Shown one piece after another: positions 26,876 to 36,756 of a stretch of DNA of 64,000 bases. This stretch comes from Synechococcus sp. CS-1331. GTDB lineage: Bacteria; Cyanobacteriota; Cyanobacteriia; PCC-6307; Cyanobiaceae. A program made the translations under genes and the position numbers. The notes under the pieces were generated by a model that was given only the letters and a program-made list of their open reading frames with translations, was not told the origin of the DNA and did no database searches. Position 1 is the stretch's first letter. Every line of letters starts with the position of its first letter. The DNA lies in contig JAHLYQ010000012.1 in assembly GCA_025127975.1 (NCBI GenBank), forward strand, positions 1 through 64,000, read 5' to 3'.

Positions 26876-27954
26876 CCAGCCCACTGCGGGTGGCCATCGC
26901 CGGCCTGGGCATCGGTGAAAAGGTCCACCTGCCCGCCCTGCGGGCCTGTGCCGGCACCACCCCGGTCGCCCTCTGGCATCCCCGGCCCGAGCGGTTGGAG
27001 GCGGCCTGCCGCAGCGCCGAGTTGCCCGGCTACAGCGACTTCGATGCCCTGCTGGCCGATCCGGCGGTAGAGGCCCTGGTGATCGCCACCCCGCCAGCGC
27101 CCCGCTTCGAGCTGGCCGAGAGGGCCCTTCATGCCGGCAAGCACCTGCTGCTGGAAAAGCCCGTGGCCCTCTGCGCCGAGCAGGTGGAAGAGCTGCAAAG
27201 GCTGGCCCTGCAGCGGGGGCTAACGGTGGCAGTTGATTTCGAATACCGGGCGGTGCCCCTCTTCCAGCAGCTAGCCGCACTTGTTGCCAGTGGCGACCTG
27301 GGGGAACTGCTGCTCGTCAAATTCGACTGGCTGATGGCTAGCCGCGCCGACCCCACCAGGCCCTGGAACTGGTATTCCCAGGCCGCCGCAGGCGGCGGCG
27401 TGCTAGGGGCCCTGGGCACCCATGCCTTTGACATCCTCCATTGGCTGGTGGGACCAAGCCGCTCCCTGCGGGCCCTGCTGAGCACGGCCATCGGCGCAAG
27501 GCCCCTGGAAGATGGCAGCGGCCGCCTGGCCGGCGTCGACGCCGAGGACATCGCCCTGGTGCAGCTGGAACTGGAGACCGCCCAGGGTCAGGTGGTGCCG
27601 GCCCAGTTGAACCTGGCCTCCGTGACCCGCCGGGGGCGGGGCTGCTGGCTCGAGCTCTACGGGCGGGATGGGACCGCCGTACTCGGATCCGACAACCAGG
27701 CCGACTATGTACATGGCTTTGGTCTGTGGCACTCCCGCGGGGGGGAGCCGCTCAGGCCCTTGGAAGCTGAGGCCCAATGGGGGTTTGGTCGCACCTGGGC
27801 CGACGGGAGGATAGCCCCGGTGCTGCGGATGCACAGCTGGTGGAGTGAGGCGGTGCGCGAGGGTCGCCCGATGGTGCCCGGCCTGGGCGAAGCGGTGAGC
27901 AGCCAGCGCTGTTGCGATTGGGCCCGCCATGGTCAGCCCGGGGGCATCCCCTAG
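26872..27954 (+). CDS. Gfo/Idh/MocA-family NAD(P)-dependent oxidoreductase
   Basis: 360 residues. The N-terminal Rossmann strand is [17 protein letters not shown], followed by the family's [14 protein letters not shown] segment at about residue 99. The C-terminal half contains [22 protein letters not shown] and [16 protein letters not shown], where the HxxD motif corresponds to the catalytic region. Substrates in this family are sugars, inositols or biliverdin-like molecules; nothing here selects one. It ends 43 bases before fba. Confidence 0.85.
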   Translation: MTSPLRVAIAGLGIGEKVHLPALRACAGTTPVALWHPRPERLEAACRSAELPGYSDFDALLADPAVEALVIATPPAPRFELAERALHAGKHLLLEKPVALCAEQVEELQRLALQRGLTVAVDFEYRAVPLFQQLAALVASGDLGELLLVKFDWLMASRADPTRPWNWYSQAAAGGGVLGALGTHAFDILHWLVGPSRSLRALLSTAIGARPLEDGSGRLAGVDAEDIALVQLELETAQGQVVPAQLNLASVTRRGRGCWLELYGRDGTAVLGSDNQADYVHGFGLWHSRGGEPLRPLEAEAQWGFGRTWADGRIAPVLRMHSWWSEAVREGRPMVPGLGEAVSSQRCCDWARHGQPGGIP

Positions 27955-27997
27955 ACTCCCAGCCAGTTCCCTACTCCGATCCGAGAGGTTTTTTCCC

Positions 27998-29071
27998 ATG
28001 GCGCTCGTTCCGCTTCGGCTGCTGCTCGACCATGCCGCTGAGAACGGCTACGGAATTCCTGCCTTCAACGTCAACAACCTCGAGCAGGTGCAATCGATCA
28101 TGGAGGCGGCCAGTGAGACCGACTCTCCGGTGATCCTGCAGGCCTCCCGCGGAGCGCGCCAGTATGCCGGTGAAAATTTCCTGCGCCACCTGATCCTGGC
28201 TGCAGTCGAAACCTATCCGGACATCCCGGTGGTGATGCACCAGGACCACGGCAACAGTCCTGCCACCTGCTTCGGCGCCGCCGCCAACGGCTTCACCTCG
28301 GTGATGATGGATGGCTCGCTGATGGCTGATGCCAAGAGCCCTGCCAGCTACGAGTACAACGTGGCCGTCACCAAGGAAGTGGTGGACGTGGCCCACGCCA
28401 TCGGCGTGAGTGTGGAGGGCGAACTGGGTTGCCTCGGTTCCCTGGAAACCGGCATGGGTGAGGCCGAAGACGGCCATGGCTTTGAGGGCAAGCTCGACCA
28501 CAGCCAGCTGCTCACCGATCCGGCCGAGGCCGCCGACTTCGTCGCCAAAACCAAAGTTGACGCCCTGGCTATCGCCATTGGCACCAGCCACGGCGCCTAC
28601 AAGTTCACCCGCAAGCCCACCGGTGAAGTGCTGGCCATCAGCCGCATCGCTGAGATCCACAAAGCGATCCCCAACACCCACCTGGTGATGCACGGCTCCT
28701 CCTCGGTGCCCCAGGAGTGGCTGGACATGATCAACAAGTACGGCGGCGCCATCCCCGAGACCTACGGCGTGCCCGTGGAGGAAATCCAGGAGGGCATCCG
28801 CAACGGTGTGCGCAAGGTGAACATCGACACCGACAACCGGCTGGCCTTCACCGCAGCTGTTCGGGAAGCGGCCTTCAAGGACCCCACCAACTTCGATCCC
28901 CGCCACTTCAACAAGCCTGCCCGCCAGTACATGAAGCAGGTGTGCCTGGATCGCTATCAGCAGTTCTGGTGTGCCGGCAACGCCAGCAAGATCAAGCAGC
29001 GCGACATCAACTACTTCGCCGGCCTCTACGCCAAGGGCGAACTAGACCCCAAAACTGCAGTGGCTGCTTGA
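27998..29071 (+). CDS. cbbA: Fructose-bisphosphate aldolase, class II
   Basis: 357 residues from ATG 27998, with GAGAGG 10 bases upstream as a fair ribosome-binding site. The zinc-site motif is HQDHGNSP (about residue 80), and a further ligand lies in GTSHGAYKF and [22 protein letters not shown] and [11 protein letters not shown] also match class II aldolases of the Calvin-cycle/Cbb type. It interconverts FBP (and SBP) with DHAP and GAP or E4P. A hairpin terminator follows at 29096. Confidence 0.96.
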   Translation: MALVPLRLLLDHAAENGYGIPAFNVNNLEQVQSIMEAASETDSPVILQASRGARQYAGENFLRHLILAAVETYPDIPVVMHQDHGNSPATCFGAAANGFTSVMMDGSLMADAKSPASYEYNVAVTKEVVDVAHAIGVSVEGELGCLGSLETGMGEAEDGHGFEGKLDHSQLLTDPAEAADFVAKTKVDALAIAIGTSHGAYKFTRKPTGEVLAISRIAEIHKAIPNTHLVMHGSSSVPQEWLDMINKYGGAIPETYGVPVEEIQEGIRNGVRKVNIDTDNRLAFTAAVREAAFKDPTNFDPRHFNKPARQYMKQVCLDRYQQFWCAGNASKIKQRDINYFAGLYAKGELDPKTAVAA

Positions 29072-29095
29072 GCCAAGCATCAGCCTGATCCCAGC

Positions 29096-29120
29096 GGGGG
29101 CCAATTGGCCCCCCTTTTTT
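29096..29120. terminator. Intrinsic terminator between convergent genes
   Basis: GGGGGCC, an AATT loop and GGCCCCC form a 7-bp perfect stem immediately followed by six Ts (29115-29120). It ends the fba transcript. The UPF0182 gene on the opposite strand stops at 29126, so the hairpin lies at the end of both genes; on that strand the A-run precedes the hairpin as a weaker terminator. Confidence 0.88.
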
Positions 29121-29125
29121 CTGGC

Positions 29126-31957
29126 TTAGGGGTTGGTTTCTGCGGGGTTGGTGATCGCCACCAGGGAGCGGCGGGGGTCCAGGAGGGCCTCGATGGCCTT
29201 GTCGAGGCTGGTCTCCATCGCCACCCGGCTGCCATCACTCACCACCACCCGGGTGAGGGTGGGCAGGCCCCCATTGCGGGCCTTGAGGTAGACGGGCTCC
29301 ACATAGAGGAGGGCTTTACCCAAGGGCACCACCAGCAGGTTGCCCTGGATCACCTCCGAGCCGGCCCGGTCCCAGAGGCCGAACTGTTGACTGATGCTCG
29401 GGTTCTGGTTGATCAGTGCCTGGATCTGCTCGGGGCCGAAGATCGGCGTTTGGGTGGGGAACCGCAGCAATACCAGCTCGCCGTAGTTGGGGTCGTCACT
29501 GCGGGCCGCCAGCCAGGCGGCGAGGTTGGGACGCGCCAGGGGCGTGAGCGGTTGCAACAGCAGAAATTCCGGCGGTTGGTCTGGGGTCAGCTGGGCGCTG
29601 ACGTGATACGGCTTCACCGGAACCTGATCGCGGCCATAGAGCTCCTTCGGCACTTGCCACACGTCATCTCCGCTGTAGAAAACCCGAGGATCGGTGACGT
29701 GATATCTGAGCAGCTGGGCCGTCTGCAACTCAAACTGCCACTGGGGGTAGCGGATATGGGCCCGCAGGGCAGCAGGCATGGCCGCCATGGGCGCGAACAG
29801 ATCGGGAAAGAGACGCTGCCAGCCAGCCATGATCGGATCGCTGCTGGAGGCGACATACATCACCACGGTGCCGTTGTAGGCATCCACAACCGCCTTAACC
29901 GAATTGCGCAAATAGCGGATCTCAGGCTCTCCCGGCACCGCCGCGCTGTAGGGATAGCTGCGGCTGCTGGTAAACCCCTCCACCAGCCAGTACTGGTGCT
30001 GGGTGCGAGGGAAGGGGCCGTTCTGGCCCAGCTGCACCGATACCAGCACAGGATCTCCCTCAAAGCGCACGAAGGGAGCCAGGGTGCGCAACCTCTCCCG
30101 CACCTCGCGCCGCAGCAGCAACCGGGTACCAGGGGTGATTGCACCCTGCACCAGCAACTTGGGCTCGCCCAGGTAGAGGGCAGCGGCCAGACGACCCCAG
30201 GCTGAGCCGATCGGCACACCGGCCTTACCTGAGTAATGGGTGTAGAGATTTTCGTCTCCCTGGGGATAGTCAAATTCCTGCACCTTGGTGGGAGCTAGGG
30301 CATAGGGCGACTTGAGCGCTCCGAAATAGAGGCTGGGTTGGCCGATTGGAATGCCGGCCCTCACCTGGGCAGAGCTGATGCCCAACTTGGCATTGCCCTG
30401 AACCCGGGTGGAGGCTCCCAGATCGCTGATGAAGAAGTCGGGCAAGCCATCGGGGCTGCTGGTGTTTACCGGCGAAACCGTGAAGCCATATCCATGGGTG
30501 AACACCAGATGGGTATTGAGCCAGGTGCGGGCCGCCGGGGGCAGGGAGGCCTGATCCAGCTCCCTTGCCGAGATCATCACCAACTGGCGGCGATCCGTGC
30601 CCGCATTGGCTGACAGGTTGTAGCGGTCGACCGCAGCCCCTGAAAAGCGGTAATAGACCCGCAGCTGCTGCAGCTGGCGGTTGGTCGATAGCAGGGGCTG
30701 GCTATCCCAGAGACGGATGTTGCGCAGGGTCGCCTGGCCGGCGATGACATCGGCACGGCTGAGGCGGTTGCGCGGCTGCACATTGCGGCTTCTGATGCCA
30801 TCGAGCTCAAAGGCGGCCCTGGTGGCAGCGATCGAGCGAGCCAGGTAGGGGGTCTCCAGCTGGAGCTCCCGGGGCCGCACCAGCATCAACTGCAATAGGG
30901 GGGTGAGCAGGGCCTCGAGCAGGGGCACCGCGAGCAGAGCTGCGGAAACTGCCGCCATCAGGGGGCCACGAAGACCCTTGCGAGGCAGGGGCAACAGCAG
31001 GGCCACAGCGGTCAGTAGGGCCACCACCACAGCTGTGGTGCGCAGGGGAAGCACAAAGTGAACATCCAGCCAGCCGGCTCCGGGCACACTGCCAGCGGTG
31101 CTCAGCAGCAACTGGTGCCGCCCCAGTAAGAAGCCACAGGCCACCAGCAGGGCCAGCAGGGCCAGGGGTGCGCGCAGCCTCACCAGTTGGGTGGCGGTGA
31201 AGCCGTGGAAGCGCCCATCGCTGAGCTGGGGCGGGCGGGCCAGGATCCCCCAAAGCCCCGCCGCCAGATGGCAGCTGACCAGGGCCAGCAGCAGGGTGAG
31301 CCCAAAGGCCAAAGCGGGAAAGCGCACCAGCGCAAAGCTGATGTCGGCATCAAGCAGGGGCTCCCGAATGCCGCTATCGGGAGCCAACAGCGCCAGCGAC
31401 CACACCCCCCAGGCCCGGCCCATGGCGGTGGCAGCAGCCAGGGAAGCCATCCCCGCCACCAACCGGGGCGCAAAGCTGGGCCGCAGCAGCAATGCCCCCA
31501 GCATGGCGGCCAACAACAGCAGTAAGGGGAAGGGCAGGCCCTCGAGCAGGGCAAGCCCATGCAACCGGCTGGAGTCAAAGGGATTGCGCACCAACCGCTC
31601 CGCCAGGCTGAGCAGCAGGGCCAGGGGCAGCAACTGGATCGTGGCCAGGAGCCCAAGGCTGAGCCCATAGGCGAGCGGCGCAAGGCCGAAACGGAGGGGC
31701 TCGGCAGGTGCCGATCCGGGCCGCCAGAAGCTGCTAATCCAGCGCTGCAGGGCCAGGCCCAAGGCCAGCCCCAGCAGCGAGAAACCAATCTGCAGCAACC
31801 AGCGGCGCAGCAGCACCCCACCCCTGGAAAACTGCTCAAACCACTGCCATTCAACCCAGAGGCGGGACACCAGGATCAAAACTGCGGCAAGCAGGGCCAA
31901 CCCAAGGGGCACGCTGACGAGCAGCAGGAAGGCAGACGGCGACGCTCGCCTTGACAT
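29126..31957 (-). CDS. UPF0182 large integral membrane protein
   Basis: About 943 residues from ATG 31957 (TTG 31963 would add two residues). The first 300 residues hold about seven hydrophobic helices (LVSVPLGLALLAAVLILVSR onward; LATIQLLPLALLLSLAE; FGLTLLLALVSCHLAAGLWG). The large C-terminal part is polar and contains FTHGYGFTVSP, GIPIGQPSLYFGALK and TAKPSS-like segments typical of UPF0182. The function is unknown and the protein occurs in cyanobacteria and actinobacteria. It is transcribed towards fba with a terminator between, and divergent from thrC. Confidence 0.9.
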   Translation of the reverse strand: MSRRASPSAFLLLVSVPLGLALLAAVLILVSRLWVEWQWFEQFSRGGVLLRRWLLQIGFSLLGLALGLALQRWISSFWRPGSAPAEPLRFGLAPLAYGLSLGLLATIQLLPLALLLSLAERLVRNPFDSSRLHGLALLEGLPFPLLLLLAAMLGALLLRPSFAPRLVAGMASLAAATAMGRAWGVWSLALLAPDSGIREPLLDADISFALVRFPALAFGLTLLLALVSCHLAAGLWGILARPPQLSDGRFHGFTATQLVRLRAPLALLALLVACGFLLGRHQLLLSTAGSVPGAGWLDVHFVLPLRTTAVVVALLTAVALLLPLPRKGLRGPLMAAVSAALLAVPLLEALLTPLLQLMLVRPRELQLETPYLARSIAATRAAFELDGIRSRNVQPRNRLSRADVIAGQATLRNIRLWDSQPLLSTNRQLQQLRVYYRFSGAAVDRYNLSANAGTDRRQLVMISARELDQASLPPAARTWLNTHLVFTHGYGFTVSPVNTSSPDGLPDFFISDLGASTRVQGNAKLGISSAQVRAGIPIGQPSLYFGALKSPYALAPTKVQEFDYPQGDENLYTHYSGKAGVPIGSAWGRLAAALYLGEPKLLVQGAITPGTRLLLRREVRERLRTLAPFVRFEGDPVLVSVQLGQNGPFPRTQHQYWLVEGFTSSRSYPYSAAVPGEPEIRYLRNSVKAVVDAYNGTVVMYVASSSDPIMAGWQRLFPDLFAPMAAMPAALRAHIRYPQWQFELQTAQLLRYHVTDPRVFYSGDDVWQVPKELYGRDQVPVKPYHVSAQLTPDQPPEFLLLQPLTPLARPNLAAWLAARSDDPNYGELVLLRFPTQTPIFGPEQIQALINQNPSISQQFGLWDRAGSEVIQGNLLVVPLGKALLYVEPVYLKARNGGLPTLTRVVVSDGSRVAMETSLDKAIEALLDPRRSLVAITNPAETNP

Positions 31958-32095
31958 CAGCAATCGGCTTACTGGCTGAGGCTAGGAAGCCCTGGCCCAA
32001 CAGCAAGCCTCCGCCTCCAGGAAATACCCGACCTTTGAGATCGGGATTAATCAGCCGCCCCATCTGGCGCTGTTAGCCTCCAATCACTGCTGGGC

Positions 32096-33367
32096 GTGCC
32101 CGTGACTGCCACCCTCTCCCGCTCAACCTTCACCGGACTGCGCTGTAAAGAATGCGGCCACCCCTATGAGGCCAGCGCCCGCCACGTCTGTGAAGACGTC
32201 TGTTTCGGCCCCCTGGAGGTTGTCTACGACTACGAGGCCATCAAGAGTCGGGTGAGCCGCGCCACCATTGAGGCCGGGCCCACCTCCATCTGGCGCTACC
32301 GCGAATTCCTGCCGATCGAGGGGGATCCCATTGACGTGGGCACGGGTTTCACACCCCTGCTCAAGGCGGGCAACCTGGCCCGGCGGCTGGGCCTCAAAAG
32401 CCTCTATATCAAAAACGACGGCGTCAATATGCCGACGCTCTCCTTTAAAGACCGGGTGGTGAGTGTGGCGCTCACCAGGGCCCGCGAGCTCGGCTTCACC
32501 ACGGTGAGCTGCGCCTCCACCGGCAACCTGGCCAACTCCACCGCCGCCATCGCCGCCCACGCGGGCCTGGAGTGCTGCGTGTTCATCCCCAGTGACCTGG
32601 AGTTGGGCAAGGTGCTCGGCACGTTGGTCTACAACCCAACCCTCATGGCGGTGCATGGCAACTACGACCAGGTCAACCGCCTCTGCTCGGAAGTGGCCAA
32701 CACCTTCGGCTGGGGCTTCGTCAACATCAACCTGCGCCCCTACTACTCCGAGGGTTCCAAGACCCTGGGCTATGAGGTGATTGAACAGTTGGGCTGGCAA
32801 CTGCCCGACCACATCGTGGCGCCCCTGGCCTCGGGCTCCCTGTTCACCAAAATCCGTAAGGGCTTTGATGAATTCATCAAGGTGGGCCTGGTGGAAGAAA
32901 AGGCCGTGCGTTTCAGCGGCGCCCAGGCCGAAGGCTGCAGCCCGATCGCCCAGGCCTTCGCCGCCGGCCGCGACTTCATCACCCCGGTTAAGCCCAACAC
33001 AATTGCCAAATCAATTGCCATTGGCAACCCAGCCGATGGCCCCTACGCCATTGATATCGCCAACAAAACCGGCGGCACCATCGCCGCCGTGAGTGATGCC
33101 GAGATTATTGACGGCATCAAGCTACTGGCAGAAACCGAGGGAGTTTTCACCGAAACAGCTGGCGGCACCACAATTGCGGTGCTCAAGAAACTGGTGGAGC
33201 TCGGCAAGATCAACCCGGAGGAAACCACCGTTGCCTACATCACAGGCAATGGGCTCAAGACAACAGAGGCCATTGCCGACTCCATCGGCGCCCCCTACAC
33301 GATCGAAGCCCAACTCGACAGCTTCAAATCCGCCTGGGCCCAGGCCCAGCTCGACCGCCCCAGCTGA
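32096..33367 (+). CDS. thrC: Threonine synthase
   Basis: 423 residues from GTG 32096 (GTG 32102 is also possible). The N-terminal four-cysteine cluster is RCKECGHP...HVCEDVC, a small zinc-ribbon-like element common in cyanobacterial ThrC. The PLP lysine is in [14 protein letters not shown] near residue 119, and [13 protein letters not shown] binds the phosphate. The enzyme converts O-phosphohomoserine to threonine. It is followed 29 bases later by a ubiquitin-like sulfur-carrier gene, an uncommon partner for threonine synthase. Confidence 0.94.
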   Translation: MPVTATLSRSTFTGLRCKECGHPYEASARHVCEDVCFGPLEVVYDYEAIKSRVSRATIEAGPTSIWRYREFLPIEGDPIDVGTGFTPLLKAGNLARRLGLKSLYIKNDGVNMPTLSFKDRVVSVALTRARELGFTTVSCASTGNLANSTAAIAAHAGLECCVFIPSDLELGKVLGTLVYNPTLMAVHGNYDQVNRLCSEVANTFGWGFVNINLRPYYSEGSKTLGYEVIEQLGWQLPDHIVAPLASGSLFTKIRKGFDEFIKVGLVEEKAVRFSGAQAEGCSPIAQAFAAGRDFITPVKPNTIAKSIAIGNPADGPYAIDIANKTGGTIAAVSDAEIIDGIKLLAETEGVFTETAGGTTIAVLKKLVELGKINPEETTVAYITGNGLKTTEAIADSIGAPYTIEAQLDSFKSAWAQAQLDRPS

Positions 33368-33396
33368 CCCTTTTCCATACCCGCCCAATCTCCGCC

Positions 33397-33672
33397 ATGG
33401 CCGTTCAGGTTCTGATCCCCACCCCCCTGCAGAAGTTCACCAACAACGAGGCCAGCGTTGATCTGGAGGCCAGCAGCGTGGATGGCTTGATCGACGCCCT
33501 CGAGCTGCATTACCCAGGCATCAAGGGCCGCCTCTGTGATGAGGCCGGCAAGCTGCGTCGTTTTCTCAATGTTTATGTAAATAGCGAGGACATCCGTTTC
33601 CTCGACCACCAGGCCACTCCCCTCAAGGACGGCGATGAGGTGAGCATCGTGCCAGCAGTTGCCGGCGGATGA
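33397..33672 (+). CDS. CysO/MoaD/ThiS-type sulfur-carrier protein
   Basis: 91 residues, ubiquitin-like. It begins [11 protein letters not shown], contains [20 protein letters not shown] and [15 protein letters not shown], and ends SIVPAVAGG. The terminal Gly-Gly is the site of adenylation and thiocarboxylate formation in this family. The [10 protein letters not shown]...DIRF and VPAVAGG segments agree closely with mycobacterial CysO, which supplies sulfide to a cysteine synthase. Because it sits next to thrC rather than cysM or moeZ, its partner in this organism is not evident. Confidence 0.85.
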   Translation: MAVQVLIPTPLQKFTNNEASVDLEASSVDGLIDALELHYPGIKGRLCDEAGKLRRFLNVYVNSEDIRFLDHQATPLKDGDEVSIVPAVAGG

Positions 33673-33717
33673 TCCCAGAATGGGGCAACAGATTCACTTC
33701 CGCCCCAGCCCCAACCC

Positions 33718-34683
33718 ATGAACCAGGCCCAGATTCAACCTGGCGATTGCACCGGCCAGGCCGACTGGCAGGCCAAGGCCCTGCTATTCGACTATCGCCA
33801 GGCTGCCAATCCGGTGCGTCGGGGTCTCACCGAACCGATTGGCTACCACCAGTGGGGAGCAGCCCTGCACCAGTCAGGTGGCACGGCCGTTCTACCTCTG
33901 GATCTGAGCGGGGAGCTGGGCTGCAATGGCCCGGCCACCAGCCCGGCCCTGGCGGCCCATTTCCTGCGGATTCTTCCAGGAGAGGGGCTTAAGGCTGCTG
34001 CCAATGCCACCAGCTCACTCTTTTTTGTGCTCCAGGGCAAAGGGGAGCTGCGCTGGGCAGGCCAGAGGCTGAACTGGGGCGCGGGCGACCTGCTGGTGCT
34101 TCCCGCCGGAGAGACCCCACTGCTGCAGGCTGAGCAAACCAGCGTTCTCTACTGGGTGCATGATGGGCCGCTGTTGGATTTTCTCGGCGTAACTGCCTCA
34201 AGCACCCGCTTCGATCCCACCCATTACCCCGCAGCCCTGCTGGAGAAGGAGCTCGCCCAACTTCTGGCTGACCCCAGCTCCGCCCGCAGCAACAGACTCA
34301 GCCTGCTGCTGGCCAATAGGGACCTGCCCCAGAGCCGCACGGTCACCCACACCCTCTGGGCCATGTTCGGAGTCGTGCCTGCCGGGGTAATCCAGCCTCC
34401 CCATCGGCACCAGTCGGTGGCCCTCGATCTGATCATCGACTGCGACCCCGGCTGCCACACCCTGGTGGGCACCGAAATCGACGCCAACGGCCAGATTGTC
34501 AATCCCCAGCGCATCGAGTGGGAATCGGGTGGGGCCTTCATCACCCCCCCTGGCCATTGGCATTCCCACGTCAATACCAGCGGTCGCCAGGCTCGCCTGC
34601 TGCCCATTCAGGATTCGGGGCTACACACTTACCTGCGTAGCTTGGACATCCGCTTTGCCGGTGGGCTCCAAACTGGCGATTGA
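33718..34683 (+). CDS. Bicupin protein, dioxygenase-like
   Basis: 321 residues with two cupin barrels. The first has SSLFFVLQGKGELRWAGQRLNWGAGDLLVLPAGE (about residues 100-135). The second has GVIQPPHRHQSVALDLIIDCDPGCHTLVG and FITPPGHWHSHVNTSG with likely metal-binding histidines. The layout resembles gentisate dioxygenase-like bicupins, but substrate residues cannot be assigned. Its 3' end overlaps the convergent ftsH gene by 63 bases. Confidence 0.72.
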   Translation: MNQAQIQPGDCTGQADWQAKALLFDYRQAANPVRRGLTEPIGYHQWGAALHQSGGTAVLPLDLSGELGCNGPATSPALAAHFLRILPGEGLKAAANATSSLFFVLQGKGELRWAGQRLNWGAGDLLVLPAGETPLLQAEQTSVLYWVHDGPLLDFLGVTASSTRFDPTHYPAALLEKELAQLLADPSSARSNRLSLLLANRDLPQSRTVTHTLWAMFGVVPAGVIQPPHRHQSVALDLIIDCDPGCHTLVGTEIDANGQIVNPQRIEWESGGAFITPPGHWHSHVNTSGRQARLLPIQDSGLHTYLRSLDIRFAGGLQTGD

Positions 34684-36486
34684 GGCTTCGTCATTTGGGC
34701 TGGTGCCATCGGCCCGGGCAACGACGGCCCTGAATGCATCGCCTTCAATCGTTTCATCCCGGATCAACAGGTCCACCAGTTCGTCGATCAGGGGTCGGCG
34801 GGGCTCCAGCAATGCCACCGCCTGCTCAAGGGCTGTAGCTGCCAGCTCCCTCACCAAAACATCGATGCGGTTACCCGTTTCCCGGGAGTAGGGGGGCTCG
34901 GAGCGGAGCCAGTCCCTGCCCAGGAACACCTCCGTACCGTCGCCCTCCAGCGCTACCGGGCCGAGGCTGGAGAAGCCGTAGCGGGTGACCATCTCGCGGC
35001 TGATGCGGGTAACCAGGTCCAGGTCACCGCTGGCTCCCTGGGTAACTTCCCCAGCACCAAACACCACCAACTCGGCGGCCCGGCCGCCAAGGGCCACCAC
35101 CAGTCGGGCCTGCAGGTAGGCCTTGCTGATCAAGCCGGAATCCAGGATCTCCTCATCGGGCACCATCCGGGCAAAACCGCCTACGCCACCAGCTCTGGGC
35201 AACAAGGTGACCTTGTCGAGGGGGTCGGCATGGGGCACCAGGGTGGCCAGCAGGGCATGGCCCACCTCGTGATAGGCGATCAGTCGCTTCTTGGCGCTGT
35301 CCTGCAGGGGGGCGGCGGCCAGGCCCATGGTGATCCGCTCAAGGGCCCCAGCCATTGCCCCATCATCAATCTCAGCGAGGTGGTGGCGGGCCGTGAGGAT
35401 GGCGGCCTCGTTGAGCAGGTTGGCCAAATCTGCGCCGGAGAAGCCGGGCGTGCGACTGGCCCAGGCCGAGAGGGAAACCGCTGCTGCCAGGGGTCTGCTG
35501 CGGGCATGCACCGCCAAAATGGCTTCGCGGCCGCGGCGGTCAGGCAGGTCAATGGTGATGCGGCGGTCGAAGCGGCCCGGCCGCATTAGGGCCGTATCCA
35601 ACACATCTGGGCGGTTGGTGGCCGCCAGCAAAATCACGCCGGAATTGTCTGCAAAGCCATCCATCTCGGTGAGCAGCTGGTTGAGGGTCTGCTCGCGCTC
35701 ATCGTTGCCGCCGCCAATGCCAGCCCCCCGTTGACGACCAACCGCATCAACTTCATCGATAAAAATGATGCAGGGAGCCTTGGCCTTGGCCTTACGGAAC
35801 AGATCCCGCACCCGGCTGGCCCCCACCCCAACAAACATCTCGACGAACTCAGACGCCGCCATCGAGAAAAAGGGAACTCCCGCTTCCCCGGCAATGGCAC
35901 GAGCCAGCAGGGTCTTACCGGTGCCGGGGGGGCCGATCAGCAGTACACCCTTGGGGATTTTGGCGCCGACGGCTGTGAACCGTTCTGGCTCCTTCAGAAA
36001 GGTGACCACCTCCTGGAGCTCCTCCTTGGCTTCGGCGATGCCGGCCACATCCTCAAAGCGCACCGTCACATCGCCCTCGGCCTGCAACCTGGGCTTGCTG
36101 CTGCCGAATCCCATGGCGCGATTGGCCACCTGGGCCGAGCGGCGGATCAACAGGGCCAGCCCCCCCAGCAGCAGCAGCACCAGCAGGCCGTTAGCTACCA
36201 GGCCAGCCGCCGCGCCATCGGAGCGGTCATCCCGCACCGTCAGGGGCACCTTGGCTGCTTCGGCCGTACGCAGCAGCAGCTGGTCATTGCTGAAGACCGG
36301 CACGGTTGCCTGACGGCCATCGTCAAAGCGAACCCGGACCTCCCTTTGTCGCAGGGAGAGCTCCAGGTCTTTGACCCGTCCAGCGCGCAAATCGGCCAGC
36401 AGCTGGCTGTAGGAAGGGCTTTGCTTCCCTGGGGCGAGAGGGCTCAGCTGGAGAGGTGGCCTGTCCGCAAGGAGGCTGGCGCTCAC
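34621..36486 (-). CDS. ftsH: FtsH ATP-dependent zinc metalloprotease with no apparent first membrane helix
   Basis: 621 residues from GTG 36486, where an in-frame TGA just upstream prevents a longer start. Only one hydrophobic helix is seen (about residues 95-116, [17 protein letters not shown]). The usual first helix before the [10 protein letters not shown] segment is missing; residues 1-25 are polar and proline-rich. The AAA domain has [28 protein letters not shown], and ATNRPDVLD with RPGRFDR. The zinc protease site is [10 protein letters not shown] (HExxH). It degrades damaged membrane proteins such as D1 in cyanobacteria. Divergent from rpmF. Confidence 0.92.
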   Translation of the reverse strand: MSASLLADRPPLQLSPLAPGKQSPSYSQLLADLRAGRVKDLELSLRQREVRVRFDDGRQATVPVFSNDQLLLRTAEAAKVPLTVRDDRSDGAAAGLVANGLLVLLLLGGLALLIRRSAQVANRAMGFGSSKPRLQAEGDVTVRFEDVAGIAEAKEELQEVVTFLKEPERFTAVGAKIPKGVLLIGPPGTGKTLLARAIAGEAGVPFFSMAASEFVEMFVGVGASRVRDLFRKAKAKAPCIIFIDEVDAVGRQRGAGIGGGNDEREQTLNQLLTEMDGFADNSGVILLAATNRPDVLDTALMRPGRFDRRITIDLPDRRGREAILAVHARSRPLAAAVSLSAWASRTPGFSGADLANLLNEAAILTARHHLAEIDDGAMAGALERITMGLAAAPLQDSAKKRLIAYHEVGHALLATLVPHADPLDKVTLLPRAGGVGGFARMVPDEEILDSGLISKAYLQARLVVALGGRAAELVVFGAGEVTQGASGDLDLVTRISREMVTRYGFSSLGPVALEGDGTEVFLGRDWLRSEPPYSRETGNRIDVLVRELAATALEQAVALLEPRRPLIDELVDLLIRDETIEGDAFRAVVARADGTSPNDEASIASLEPTGKADVQATQVSV

Positions 36487-36573
36487 AGAGTTGAAACTTT
36501 GCGATCAGCTTAGCCATTTGACGAAAGGGCAGTCAGCAACGGAGGATCTTCGTTTGGCCGACGGTGCGCGGGA

Positions 36574-36753
36574 ATGGCTGTTCCAAAGAAGAAAAAATCC
36601 AAGGGCAAACGCAACCAGCGCCATGCCACCTGGAAAGGCAAAGCTGCAGCGGCAGCTCGCAATGCCCTCTCGATCGGCAAAGCCGTGCTGAGTGGCCGCG
36701 CCCAGGGGTTTATCTATCCAGTTGCTGAAGAGGCCGACGCCGACGAGAGCTGA
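36574..36753 (+). CDS. rpmF: 50S ribosomal protein L32 (bL32)
   Basis: 59 residues, ATG 36574 to TGA 36753. It opens with the bL32 signature [20 protein letters not shown], then [19 protein letters not shown]. The C-terminal zinc-binding cysteines of many L32 proteins are absent, as is usual for the cysteine-free form. It stands alone on the + strand between the ftsH gene (opposite strand) and the kinase gene that ends at 36757. Confidence 0.95.
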   Translation: MAVPKKKKSKGKRNQRHATWKGKAAAAARNALSIGKAVLSGRAQGFIYPVAEEADADES

Positions 36754-36756
36754 GCT

